DNA of 64,000 nucleotides from Homalodisca vitripennis (Eukaryota > Arthropoda > Insecta > Hemiptera > Cicadellidae): NCBI RefSeq assembly GCF_021130785.1, contig NC_060209.1:23994001-24058000 (forward strand), written 5' to 3'. Made by a program: the position numbers and the translations under genes. Under the pieces are notes generated by a model. That model was not told the DNA's origin. It saw only the letters and a program-made list of their open reading frames with translations, and made no database searches. Positions within the stretch are counted from its first letter, which is position 1; each line of letters begins with the position of its first letter. Shown one piece after another: positions 41,111 through 51,937 of the stretch.

Positions 41111-41804
41111 ATGTTTTTAAAAACTTTCCCCTAAAATACACTTAAAGCCTTGGTTTTTATGTTTCGTCCTAATTTTTAGTTTGTTGTAATTTAAATAGTA
41201 ATTTTTTTTTTGCGGGATACCCACTAAACCCCCTACGGGCCACGGAGGACCCAGGCCGGCACCCTTTCGGATGACTTCTTGCCTGGTCCGTGTGTCTTAA
41301 TGTCCCATCCAGGACATAAGTAGTACAGTTAGAGTAAGTAAATATATAACACATAACAGGTATTGATATTCGTTGTTTATTTTTTAATTTTTGTACGTTA
41401 CAAAACACCAAAAAAAGCTGCATAAAAGTAATACATTATTAAGATTTATTAAATAAAGCGTAAGTTTTGTAATAAATTAAGCTTAACATCAAAAAAGCTC
41501 CATCGCACTTTCGGAATATCATAATTTAGTGAAATAAAAATTTTCTGATAAGTTAAATTCAATAAATAAAAGTTAATTACTTTAAACTAACAAAGAAGAA
41601 CATGAAACATATACAGCCTTACAAACATTATAATAAAAGTTGGAATTAAGTAAGTTTTTCTTTTTTTCTGTTTGAAGCAAAAAAATGAATTAAAATTATA
41701 ATTATATTTGCAAAGGTGTTTCAACAGATATTTTTGAAGAGTTTTGAAGAGACCAGATAACATTTTAATAAAAATTTATACTGTTTATTCTTTTAACATC
41801 ATAA
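41111..41804. other. Right end of duplication copy A
   Basis: It includes a GC-rich phrase CTACGGGCCACGGAGGACCC, CAGGCCGGCACCCTTTCGG (about 41232-41270) shared with copy B at 52420, and otherwise AT-rich DNA. Confidence 0.45.
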
Positions 41805-42480
41805 GTAGTTATAAAGTGTAGGTTCTGGGACAGGACCTTTTGACCCCTGTTTATCTCTCTGCGGGGGGTCCTTATCAGTGATAACCTTTGACATTTCCGC
41901 ATATTTTAAGATAAGCACGTGCCAGATAACCTTGACCCCAATTAAAAAGCAATTGACCTCAATTAAATAACAATTAGATAAGCCCGCGAGGTCGCTACTA
42001 TTGTTTACGTTTCGTTATCGACACGCGCCGGTTCGTATCGCGAATTCTTCACCTCTAGGTCATGGACCTGATATCACTGTCAGGCGTCTGCCAACCAGTC
42101 CATTAGACCGATAAGGTTTTTTTCTCTTTAAAACTAGGTGAAATGAATAATATAATGCAACGTTATCCAAAAAACAATTCTTCTAACTATAGTACGATTG
42201 ACTCGAGAGTGTTTCGAGTTATATTTTTCTGCTTAATATGCATTTTGTAAGAATATAAATGGATTGACTCGCTATTGATTTATTATTATTATTATGTGTG
42301 TTAATCATGTCGGTAACAATGCCATATGTAATCTTCCTTTATGTTTTGAGTGTTGTGTACAGTCAACAAAATTTCTCTTCACAACACTGGGGTAATGGGA
42401 AGTTACACTTGTAGCTCACGCAATATCAAAACAGAACAAGGATAGATTTACATTACTCACCTAAATCTCCCCATCAAGCG
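41805..42480. other. Spacer, left part: GATA- and E-box-dense non-coding DNA
   Basis: It is absent from the second copy's flank. It contains a hairpin (AGGACC at 41832, GGTCCT ending 41872), TTATCAGTGATAA at about 41873, several GATAAG/CTTATC sites, a CACGTG at about 41916 and CpG-bearing stretches near 42010-42050. This is unlike the surrounding duplicated DNA and could be a control region. Confidence 0.4.
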
Positions 42481-43056
42481 TTGTTCACTTTGAACTATTT
42501 CAATGTTAGTAGCCAAGAGACAACTAGTGGATCTGATGGAGAAGAATCGTTGTCATTTTTTAATGAAGAGACTATGAATGATGCCCCGTCAGAACAAGGT
42601 GATGAAACATTTTCTTTGACGAAAACGACTCTACATTTAATGAAGACAACTATAGTGATGACACGACCACACTTGAAATTTTAAATGAAACAAATGACTG
42701 TTGTCTGCAAGCTGATGATTGCGCATATGTTAAAGAATCTTTAACAAAAAGACATTGAGGAATACATCGATAGAATAGGACAGTTAAAATAATGAAATCT
42801 CAAGATAGAATACAACAATTCGTGTCCTAGAATATGATGCTGAATTAAGAAAACAAGGAATTGTACGAAGTGAAGTTCACCCAAATATAGAAGTCGAAGA
42901 TGTTACTGTCGGAGAAGAAAAGGAATTTTAAGACGTGGTGTCTAAGTCTTAATAAAGTTAGAATAGCAGAAATAATCAACAGTTCAGAAGATTTACTAGA
43001 AAAACAATTTTATGTATATATGTTCAATATAAATATAACTTTTTTACTGAGGTATT
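42481..43056 (+). pseudogene. Broken acidic ORF in the spacer
   Basis: ORF 42481-42684 starts MFTLNYFNVSSQETTSGSDG and is rich in Glu, Asp and Ser. From about 42615 the acidic character carries on in another frame, and again later (for example near 42715-42900, with DIEEYIDRIGQL-like and HPNIEVEDVTVGEE segments), before ending close to 43056. At least three frame changes or stops break it, so it is a decayed gene or an error-laden assembly of an intact one. I do not recognise the family. The acidic N-terminus suggests a nuclear or structural accessory protein, which is an inference only. It shares orientation with the ORF at 44041. Confidence 0.45.
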
Positions 43057-43332
43057 AATTTTATTTGTGTTAACGTTCCCAATAAAGACAGAAGATGATT
43101 GGTATAATATTCATTATACTAAGCTTTGATATCAATTGACCTGACCTCTGATAAATGTTTTATCTAACAACCAATTTAATTTTAAATGAAGCGCTATTTG
43201 TCCTCTATTTACCCTTGTTTACTACATTTTGTCGACACGTGGTCCACCTTAAACCTTTATAATGTTTAAAACTGCAACTTTCTATCAACAACACGTGTTC
43301 GCCTTTAACCTCAAACGTCAGTTCTGGATGGG

Positions 43333-43338
43333 TATATA
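43333..43338 (+). promoter_or_regulatory. TATA box and putative core promoter
   Basis: GGGTATATAGCG lies about 75 bases before the candidate donor at 43409. A start site about 25-30 bases downstream (TTGATCAAGTTC near 43360) is plausible. Two E-boxes of the CACGTG type lie upstream (GACACGTGG at about 43233, ACACGTGTT at 43292). The arrangement suits the ORF at 44041. Confidence 0.5.
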
Positions 43339-43408
43339 GCGTTCTCCTCCTCAGAGAGTTGATCAAGTTCAATTTTCGACTTCTACTCGTCCGCTTCTCA
43401 CTTAACAA

Positions 43409-43948
43409 GTAAGTAGTAATCTTTCACTTTATAGTCAGTGTGATAGAAAATGGAAACCTTGCGGTGTTAACACAAGTTTTCTATTACACTTTAAAGAATT
43501 ACAAGTCTGTAAATAATATTACTTAGTGCTGTTGAGCAGAGAACGGAAACCTTGCGGTGTTAACGTAAGTTCTCTGTTTAACAGTTGTTATATGTTAAAA
43601 ATATTAATAAAAATTCACTTTATAGTCAGTGTGATTAGAAAATGGAAACCTTGCGGTGTTAAACACAAGTTTTCTATTACACTTTAAAGAATTACAAGTC
43701 TGTAAATAATATACTTAGTGCTGTTGAGCAGAGAACGGAAACCTTGCGGTGTTAACGTAAGTTCTCTGTTTAACAGTTGTTTTATTTTAAATATTGAAAA
43801 AAAAACGTTTAAAGATGTAAAATAACCAATTGTTTACAATCTTACGCTTTCTAAAAGTATAAAAGATTAAAAATCAACTTTACTTAGAATAATAATATTT
43901 AGTGTAAACACTTATTTGTTATTAATTATTTCTTTTTTTTTTTATTAG
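43409..43948 (+). other. Candidate 5' intron holding the hairpin array
   Basis: Donor AACAA|GTAAGTAG at 43409 and acceptor TCTTTTTTTTTTTATTAG (AG at 43947-43948) are both strong. The 540-base interval contains the four hairpins. After splicing, the leader runs into a seven-codon upstream ORF (ATG at 43955) and a (GAA)n run before ATG 44041. Confidence 0.45.
43425..43796 (+). repeat. 191-bp tandem repeat x 2, each with two hairpins
   Basis: CACTTTATAGTCAGTGTGAT begins both units (43425 and about 43616). Each unit has hairpin type 1 (stem TAGAAAA/TTTTCTA: 43443-43484, 43636-43676) and type 2 (stem CAGAGAAC/GTTCTCTG: 43537-43576, 43729-43768). All four share the interior GGAAACCTTGCGGTGTTAA. 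A second inner pairing CTTG/CAAG (type 1) becomes CTTG/GTAAG with a G-T pair (type 2). The stems differ in sequence but keep pairing. Confidence 0.85.
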
Positions 43949-44040
43949 AGAAAAATGGTTTCCGACAAATGGTGAAGCAGTCTATTGACGTCAGAGAACC
44001 ACGTGATTTTACAGCTCATCACTAGAAGAAGAAGAAGAAG

Positions 44041-44567
44041 ATGGAGTTCATAATAGATTTTCAAGGGTTTAAAAATAGTAACAATGAATTTATAGTAAAA
44101 GAACTTGCTCTTATTTCAACTGATGCACAAATATATGAGCTCCATTTATTTCAGCCACCGTGTAATTTTCATGAACTCACACCGCAAATACAAAAACAGG
44201 TGCTGTGGTTGGAGAGACAATACCATGGACTGTATTGGGGATCTGGTTTTACAGAGTATAATTCAATGAAAGATATATTTTCAAATGTTTAAAATAAACG
44301 GAAAATGTGTATGTGAAGGGAAACGAAAAACAAAAGTTTATAACTAGTTTACTGTCAGATTTTTGTGTTAATGTTATTAATATAGAAGATCTCGGTTGTC
44401 CCAATTTGTCTATTTTGAGATCTCAATTTGTACAACCGAGTTCGATGAAAGAATGTAGTTTTAATCACAGTCCACACAATTGTGCTTATATTAATGTACA
44501 TGTATTGTTTGCAATGGTTCAATGCACAAAAGCTTGTGGAGAAACAAAATGGAAAATGTCAATTTAG
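44041..44567 (+). pseudogene. Two-frame ORF, exonuclease-like fold suspected; mobile or viral origin possible
   Basis: ORF 44041-44292 begins MEFIIDFQGFKNSNNEF and includes WLERQYHGLYWGSG. A frame change lies between about 44285 and 44307, after which the second frame (to 44567) has NIEDLGCPNLSIL and HSPHNCAYINVHVLF. From memory, short proteins with an 'xxDxQGF...WLERxYHGIxW...IEDLGCP' pattern recur in many arthropod genomes without assigned function. 'DxQ' near the start and 'HxxxxCAxxNV' near the end sit where DEDDh exonucleases have DxE and HxxxxD, which suggests a degenerate RNase-H-like fold. The ORF has its own TATA box, a likely intron and a leader. Duplication copy B begins only eight bases after its stop. 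Confidence 0.5.
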
Positions 44568-44721
44568 CTTTCAAGAGTATCAGTCTGGCCAGCCCCTGCT
44601 TGTCTCGCCAAGCTAGGGCCCATTTCGTGCCTCGAGAACAATTTTTAGCTAATCCGGTGAAATTCAGGACATAAGTGTTGTACGTAACAACCAATTTTTT
44701 CCATATATAAGTTCACCGAGG

Positions 44722-44997
44722 ATGGATCCATGGTTGATGGCACATTCATCTGGCAGGTCGTGGCGGTGCGGCAGCGTGTTTATGACTAGGTTGCTGTTTC
44801 CTGTCTGGTGTTATTATATTTCTACAGATGGCTGCAAATTTGAATTGGTCCTCGTTAGCCAAATCATTAATTCTAGCTACCAGTTAGCCAAATCATTAGT
44901 TCCAGCTATCAAAACTTCACAGTGGCGTCCTTTAACAGGTGCCGGCAAGCTAGGACTTCAGTTTATCACCGGGTTTACAGTCACCAGACACTGCTGA
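44722..44997 (+). CDS. 91-codon frame, copy B of 34072-34347
   Basis: Same start, same stop and no indel relative to copy A. Differences are Phe20, Asn50, Lys64, Arg69 and Leu71 (Leu, Ser, Arg, Leu and Val in copy A). Frame retention over 276 bases is modest support for coding, but the recent duplication alone may explain it. Confidence 0.3.
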   Translation: MDPWLMAHSSGRSWRCGSVFMTRLLFPVWCYYISTDGCKFELVLVSQIINSSYQLAKSLVPAIKTSQWRPLTGAGKLGLQFITGFTVTRHC

Positions 44998-45244
44998 GTT
45001 GACTTTTATACCCACTAATTCAGCACTGGGACGTGCGTGACTGTCTCATCTCATACAAACGGGTTTTTTTTAACTGATACGTTTCCTCTCGGTTCTTTCT
45101 ATCTTTTATTTGTTCCTTGCTATTTTCTGCTATATGCATTTTAATTAAGTTCTTTTAATAAGGTATTAGTGAAATTTAAGGGAAGGGTACGATCTTCTCT
45201 TAGACTGCTATTCGAAAGTTTACAACTCTGGTTTTAACAATAGT

Positions 45245-45507
45245 TAAAACCGTCTTTATTTTGTTTAATTCCGGCATTCATATTTTTCCCTTCAAAAATT
45301 CAAGGTCTCAGTCTCGGTTTTCAATACCACGTTATTTTAGGGCACGATTTCCCGCTCCTCGGCACATCTCCTGAAGTGGCGTGTCGTCCACTGCATAGAA
45401 GATTCTGTAGAGTCGTCGCCACTAAGGCAGATTTCTCGCGAGAAAATGGTGGGGACTCATATTTAAATGGCACACAAGCCATGGTTGAGATCCGGAAGCG
45501 CGGTTGA
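45245..45507 (+). CDS. Open frame, copy B of 34609-34848
   Basis: The frame contains HDFPLLGTSPEVACRPLHRR, FCRVVATKADFSRENGGDSY and ends MVEIRKRG at TGA 45505-45507. Compared with copy A it has RRFCR in place of RGS-V and an NGT insertion. Both changes arise from indel pairs that sum to three bases. No initiating ATG is obvious, so it may be an internal exon; TTACGTTATTTTAG at about 45326-45339 is a possible acceptor. Confidence 0.35.
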
Positions 45508-45655
45508 TCTGATCGACGCTGGCACAGAACTGAAAGAATTTATCCACAAAAATGTGGTCCGACTCTATTTATAGTCTAAACAGAGCTTTTACTTGTACAC
45601 TTGTAGCTTAATTACCTTCTCCTTTAGACGTATTTTTATTTGCCATTCTTTATAG

Positions 45656-45705
45656 GGTGGTAAGAACGTGAACGAAACATCGGATATATATGGAGACATT
45701 GTAAG
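45656..45705 (+). CDS. Small intact exon candidate
   Basis: Acceptor TTTATTTGCCATTCTTTATAG, 50 bases, and donor GTAAG|GTAAGC. The frame GGKNVNETSDIYGDIVR runs without stop into the donor (16 codons plus two bases). The 49-base copy A version is frameshifted. The residue mix (N, E, T, S, D, Y, G) is not what AT-rich random translation gives, so I rate this a likely exon of an unidentified gene carried by the duplication. Confidence 0.5.
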
Positions 45706-48700
45706 GTAAGCAATATAAATGACCAAACAACCATTCCCGATGATACCCGACTGACATCTAAGAGAGAAGGCCGATCAAAGAAAGAAACACAAGAGGAATA
45801 ATTGGCTCACCAATCTCGTTATCAAGGCCTTACTTTTCACTGGCTCAAATAAATTGAGCAGGAAAGTAATTCACAGAAAATGTGGGTTTTAGGGATAAAA
45901 TTGAATTTAATAAAAAGCAATTGCTTTAGAGTGGTGATTAACAATTGTTTTTATAAGAAACTATTACAAAATTAGATTTTGAAGTTGAACAAACATGTAA
46001 TATTCACAGATTCCTTAATTATATCATAAGAGTAAAAATAGTATACATTTTATTTTAATACAAAGCATTAAACGTGTAACATTTACTAATCTGTTTTTTA
46101 ATTATACACTATAATTCCTATTTTTTTAATAACTTCGGTTGATAACAAAATGGTTTTCCTTGCAATGGGAACATAATTATACGTATTCTTTTTCCAGTTA
46201 TGTTTTTAAATAAACCACCATGTTTCAAAGTCTGAGACTACAAGGTCTCATTGTTTTTAGGTATGAGGAAAATGTGTGATGTGTGGCGTTTAATTGCAAC
46301 AATAAAGTGTTGACTGTCTGTGTTTTTATTATTGATTGTGTTTAAGAATTTATGTGGTTTTTGCGGTAATTATTGTGAACTCATAACATTTTCTGCGATG
46401 CCGTAAAAGGTGCACTACCCATATATTAACTGTTTCATTGCTGTCTCTAAAAAAACCTACATTTAAATTGTGTTCCCTTTGTCCGTAAGCGTTCTTCCTT
46501 TAAACATGTTTTTAGTATTTAATTTTGCAGAAAGAAAGTAAATTGAAAATAATAAGTAAAAAATATTTGGTAATCTTTGGTAATATTTTATCCTGTTACT
46601 AGGTAAAAGTGTCCATATTTAATTTGATTGTACGGTACAGTGTAGAGCAAAATTTGAAATCAATCCGAACACTCTAATGACCGTATCCAACATTCGTTTT
46701 TTTCCTTAAATTTAATACAGCGTTTTCTCTTGCAAATTAAAATAATATTCGTTAATGAGCCCAAACTGGATCCGAGAGAGTGTAACTAATTAAACGATTT
46801 TACCAATAATCGCAATTAATTTTTTCGATACGGGAGCGATCTTAGTTATTTTATTCGTTGGTGCTAGACAACGGACTGATTTTAATCAAATAGTGTGAGG
46901 CAGATTGAGGAAAGTTCAAGAACAAAAACGGTGAATAAAGTAACTGACCAGTTACTCCTATTACTGAATATCATCCAAATATGGTATCGATATGGCTTAT
47001 GTGAAACAAGATTTAACAATAAAAAATTTTAGAGCCAAGGGGAGGGACGAACAGAAATAATACCAACTGTTCTGTGACATTTGTGGGAACATTCGTTTAC
47101 AAACTTGATATAAATCGATTTGATGGTTTTTATCCCAAAATCAAAGTTCGATTTCAATCACACATGGGTAAAGGTGGCGATGAGCTAGAGTGAAGCCAGT
47201 GAAACAAGCGATTCAGGCCTTTAACCTTTAAAGCATCGCCCGAGGACGAATACAAAGTGTGAGCGTTTGTATAAAGCTAGGTTTTTGGACAAAATAGACT
47301 CTTGACCTATATCTTTTGACACATTCATAAAATTCAGGTTATCTGACATTGCTCGTTATTTTTCAACGTTTACGCTACAAAACGAATTAAACATAGTTAA
47401 TATTCGTAATTATGGTTATAATCGTGCATATAAGACGTGGGCAAACGAGAAGCCACATTTTTTATAATGAATATTTTTTGTATTATCGTATAGGCTATAA
47501 AATAAACTTACAGTATTGTATGGTTTTAACTATGAACTAACGTCCAGTTTGGAATCTCCAATTAGAAACACTTTTCTTATTTAGATATAAAACATTCGAG
47601 ATAAATCGGACATAACGTACGTAATTAGGTTGTAACTGATAATGTTAGCAAAATACATATATAAAACTCAAAATTTTTGTTTCCGAAAACCCATGGTACG
47701 AGGTGGCACTACCTAAGCTACAGAACCTTGTTATAAGGGAAAGTTTTAAGTACTAAATGTGGTGATTAATACAAAAAATGTTTAGAAATAATGGATTCTA
47801 GCCCCATGGTAAAAAATATTTCTAATAATTATGTTTTTAGAACATTTTAAGTAAAGAGCCTATTACCAAACACGACATAATTCATGTCTGGCAATTATAG
47901 ATTTGGGTTCTAACAATGACCTACCCAGAAGTATTCAACTCTTAATATAAGAAAATCTCTCTGATATATCTCTCTCTGGGCTACGTATTCTGATTCCATA
48001 GAGCATTCTTGTATAATAATTTTTACTTTAGAAGACTGGTGAAAAGTGGAAAAGACTTAGTTTTTTTGTCTATTATTATGTAATTATCATTTATATGAAT
48101 AGTGTGATGTCCAATGATACATTAAGCAGTAAGTCAAAATTATCCCAAAACTGTAGGCTCAGAATCGTCCAAATAAGATGTACTACAGTAGTATGAAATG
48201 AGCATCGGATTTATCACCTATGAGGAGATTTACATTATATTTCCATTGTAATCCATTTTATAGTAAGGTTTTTGATCCCCTACAATATAAACGTTAAACA
48301 TAAATAAGCAATAATAATAAAAATACTAATATATAAATAATTATGAAACATATTCTAAATAAATATTGGTCATGGTTAAAATTAATAGCATATTCTTACA
48401 TGGCAACCATAATGCGATCAGTTATAAAATGACAATGTAATTACTATTCTAATTATTTGATGATTAAGCCTGTTAATTAACCACTAGCTTCACCAGTAGA
48501 CGCGTATTATTTTCAATAACACGGTTTTAATTAGGATGCTATAATTGGCCTACCCGGACATTTCCCACCTCTGACACTAATATCGATTACAAAGAGAGAT
48601 AAAATTCGTTATAAAACTCGTAACATTATTACTCTTTTACATATTCCTTATTTTTATGTGTTCTAAACGTCATTACTGCATACTTAATTTGGCAATAAAT

Positions 48701-48741
48701 AATCAGCTATTAGGTTATGTATGTGTATCTTTGTGTTTGTG

Positions 48742-48772
<31 letters not shown>

Positions 48773-49078
48773 TTTACTTATTTATCTCTCTCGAATGTGT
48801 CTTGTTTTTAGACGATATATGGAGAGAATTTTTTATGTTTTATTTTTCTGTATTTGTATATGTGTATGACTGTGTGTGTGTATGTGGTGTGTGTGTGTGT
48901 GTTTTGTGTATAACTTTTAAAATTCAACACTGTTTTTTAATTACTTGTGTTTTTTAACTATGGTTTGTCATGTAAACATTAAATACTAATATATATCAAG
49001 AATTTAATTACAGATTAAGCCTTATTTTGCTGATATTCTTAAAGTTGTTTTTATTCTTCTTACCTTTTTTAAAGCAGT
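45706..49078. other. Duplicated AT-rich sequence without genes
   Basis: Matches copy A 35048-38850. Short TG runs lie at 48744-48771 and 48870-48901. Confidence 0.5.
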
Positions 49079-50036
49079 CATCATCATCATCATCGTCAGA
49101 CGTTTTCCGTTCTCACGGGGTCGTCGTACACAGCCTCCTCCACTTTAGTCTATCCTTCCAGGTCTCCTCTTCATCCCCCTGTATTTTCTGTAGTCCCCTT
49201 CTCTCTATGTCTTTCCACACTTGGTCCTCCCATCTTCCTCTCGGTCTTCCTCTTGGTCTTCTTCCTCCTTCCTCCTTCTCCAGTGCTATTCTAGGCATTC
49301 TATTATCTCCCATCCTCTTCACATGCCCCATCCACTGTATTCTTCTTCCTTCCATTGTCTCTTGCAGTGAAACTACCTTCAATCTTTCTCTGGTTATTTC
49401 GTTCCTTATTCTATCTCTTCTTGTAGTCTTCTCTATCCCTCTTAAAAATCTCATTTCTGCAGCTTGCAATCTGCTTAAATCATTTTTAGTCCACGTCCAC
49501 GTCTCTGTCCCATATAATAAAATTGGTTGGAAATAAGATTTATACATCAATACTTTTGATTTTTTTCCCAATGTTCCAACTTCACACAATCTTCTTCACC
49601 ATATTGAAAAACTTTCCACTCTTCCATATTCTGTTTCCTATCTCTTCTCTATGTATTGTGCCCCTATCTGTTATGATACTTCCTAAATAACAGAATTCCT
49701 TCACCTTTTCAATTCTTTTTCCTTCAACTAACACGTCCTTTGTTATTTCCATCCCTTCTCTCTACTTTCATTACTTTACATTTTTGTATGTTCATCTCTA
49801 AACCATATTTCTTCGCCACTTTTGCCCATTTGTTTTAACTCTCGTTCTAACTCTTCTTTCCCTACCATATCATTATGTCATCGTACTCGCCATATTGTCT
49901 TGCTTCTGCTCCTCTGTTCCGCTTGTCGATTGCTTAATCATCATTATAATGAAAGATAAATGATGACAATATGCTTCCCTGCCTTACTCTCTCTCTGTTT
50001 TGTATCGTATTTAATGTATAGAAGATAATTTATACT
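49079..50036 (-). mobile_element. 5'-truncated non-LTR retrotransposon (RT C-terminus)
   Basis: Minus strand. The piece starts near 50036 inside the reverse transcriptase (NTIQNRERVRQGSILS; the RQG-S motif is about 49980). It passes a damaged catalytic site (EYDDIMI near 49870-49890, where YADD is expected) and several frame breaks. The final 158 codons (49589-49113) are intact and include QPILLYGTETWTWTK, AAEMRFLRGIEK, RIQWMGHVKRM and RPRGRPRGRWEDQVWKD, ending TTTP-stop. The 'W-x-GHVxRM...GRPRxRW.D' tail is standard for endonuclease-RT elements of the RTE/BovB-like kind. A (GAT)n 3' tail abuts the insertion point, and CAG occurs on both sides (AAAGCAG | AACAGTATT). Copy A keeps the empty site at about 38845-38850. 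Confidence 0.88.
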
Positions 50037-50613
50037 AACAGTATTTATATATAATATCTTAATGTACACACTAATGTTCGTTATGACGTTCTTCATAAAT
50101 ACTATTTTCGGTTTCTTCAGAATAATACTTTTCTGTTATTGCTGTAGAGGTTTTTTCCAAGTGTTTTAATTGTTATTCATTCATTTTACAAATACTAAAA
50201 TATTGAAGTAAGTGGACTTAAATTTCCTTTCAAGAAATTGAACTTCCGTTGAGATAATAATGTTTTTCATGGATATTTATGAAATAATGATCAACGCTAT
50301 AATTATATTTAAATCATTATATTTACTATCTATATTATTGTTAATTATTTCAAACTGTTACATGTACCTAATACAAAAATGTTTTGTAAGATTTAGGGAT
50401 TTTTCTCTGTGCATCACATGTATTTATATTATTTTACATTGTTTTAATTACGTTATGTTATTATTTAAAAACTATTTTATGGTCTAATCCAATTTGTAAA
50501 TAGAAGTCATTTGACATGTATTTGGTCTTCCGATCATATGTTAGTTTGGTTATTTAAACACATATGTGAAAGAAACGGCCAAATACAAAATAATTGAATC
50601 GTAAAAAGTGAGG
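50037..50613. other. Duplicated AT-rich sequence
   Basis: Matches copy A 38848-39448. The 75-codon hydrophobic open frame (50260-50487; 39095-39322 in A) is almost all Ile, Leu, Phe, Tyr and Asn, as expected for AT-rich DNA. Confidence 0.45.
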
Positions 50614-50754
50614 GCTCTGTGTTGTAATGGTAGCACATTCACCCGGCAAGTAAGAAATCCGGGTTCGAGTCCCGGCGGTGCAAGTACTTTTTGCGATTCA
50701 ATGTTTATTGAAATAAATTAAATTCGGCTATTGCTATTTATACAAATTTAATAA

Positions 50755-50815
<61 letters not shown>
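50614..50815 (+). mobile_element. tRNA-headed SINE, copy B
   Basis: Same element and flanks as 39449-39630, differing at CGGTGCA in place of CGGAGCA in the acceptor, which breaks one acceptor pair. The (TA)n tail at 50757-50815 is longer. The 17-bp inverted arms are retained. Confidence 0.75.
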
Positions 50816-50819
<4 letters not shown>

Positions 50820-51560
50820 TTGTATCCCAGTTAAGATTTGTTCCTGATCCATACGGTAGGATTTAGGCTGAGTATTTGTACAAAACCTTCGTTAAAAATA
50901 CAAGATGTGATGTGATTTTAAAGTACAGTTTATCTTATTGTCTAACCGTTAAAATGATCGAAATACAAAACGTTGTATGAAACGCAATACATGATATGAA
51001 ATGAAATAAATGTACCAAATTGATACGAAACTACGAAGGAATTGCGCAGTCTTGTTTTACAAATACGAATTACGAAGCTATTCGAAATACAATGAGCCAT
51101 GTTCACCAGGAAAGTAAACATTCTCTTCCAAGAGATAGAGAAGACAAAGGTAGTGGAGGACACAATACAATTACACATACCCGACACTTGCTGGGTCTAA
51201 GCCTATTGTTTTAGCAAAATCAACTGTCTGACAACAATAGACTTAACACTGTTGCTTTGTTCCATGGCCAATGCGTGGACGCACACAAGTATAATAAGTC
51301 TGAAATTAAGAGAACCTCTACTAAGATGGCAATTTTAGCAAGAACGTTTGTTCTCTCAAGACGAGTCAATTTTGTCTCTAGGTCTCTTTCGTCGTATAAT
51401 TTGCAGAATACTTAGACTAATTTCGTAAATAATAACCCAAAATGAATAAAAAGACTTATAATACATAGAGTTCCATTTTAATTCTTCACGTTCCTACTTA
51501 TAGATTATAATAAGCTCAGGCAATAAATTGTAAGGATACGTGTCATATGAAATGGCGAAT

Positions 51561-51582
51561 ATATATATATATATATATATAT
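51561..51582. repeat. (TA)n microsatellite, specific to copy B
   Basis: GCGAATATATATA... at the place where copy A has only GCGAATATAAATACC (about 40372), so the expansion happened after duplication. Confidence 0.9.
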
Positions 51583-51937
51583 ACCATAAAGAATTGATTG
51601 ATCAATAGAAGAGGTGCAAATGAAATTTCAAAATTGAAGCTGTATCAATAAATTAATAAAAATAAAACCTGAAAATTTGTAAAAGTACACAGTACAGATA
51701 TATTAACAATTTACTGGTTTTCCCAACAAAAGAGTCGAGAGCCCATAAACGATTCAACAACCTTGAATTCTGTGAATTATTCCACTACTATGAGTTCAGC
51801 TAAATTTTGCTCTGTATTTCATATATTATGCAACGATTTCATAATTGTACGTATCAAACACTTTTTATTGTTATTGTACTCTATCTAAACATTAGCTTTC
51901 GTGTGATACAAATAAATATGTCTAATACAGCTGTACT

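Noticed and set aside
43563..43583. Mini-intron GTAAGTTCTCTGTTTAACAG within hairpin 2
   Set aside because: It has donor and acceptor dinucleotides but is only about 20 bases, far too short to splice. The GTAAGT is part of the hairpin stem region.
49027..49536. 169-codon plus-strand frame rich in Ser, Leu and Phe
   Set aside because: It is the antisense shadow of the retrotransposon RT frame on the minus strand.
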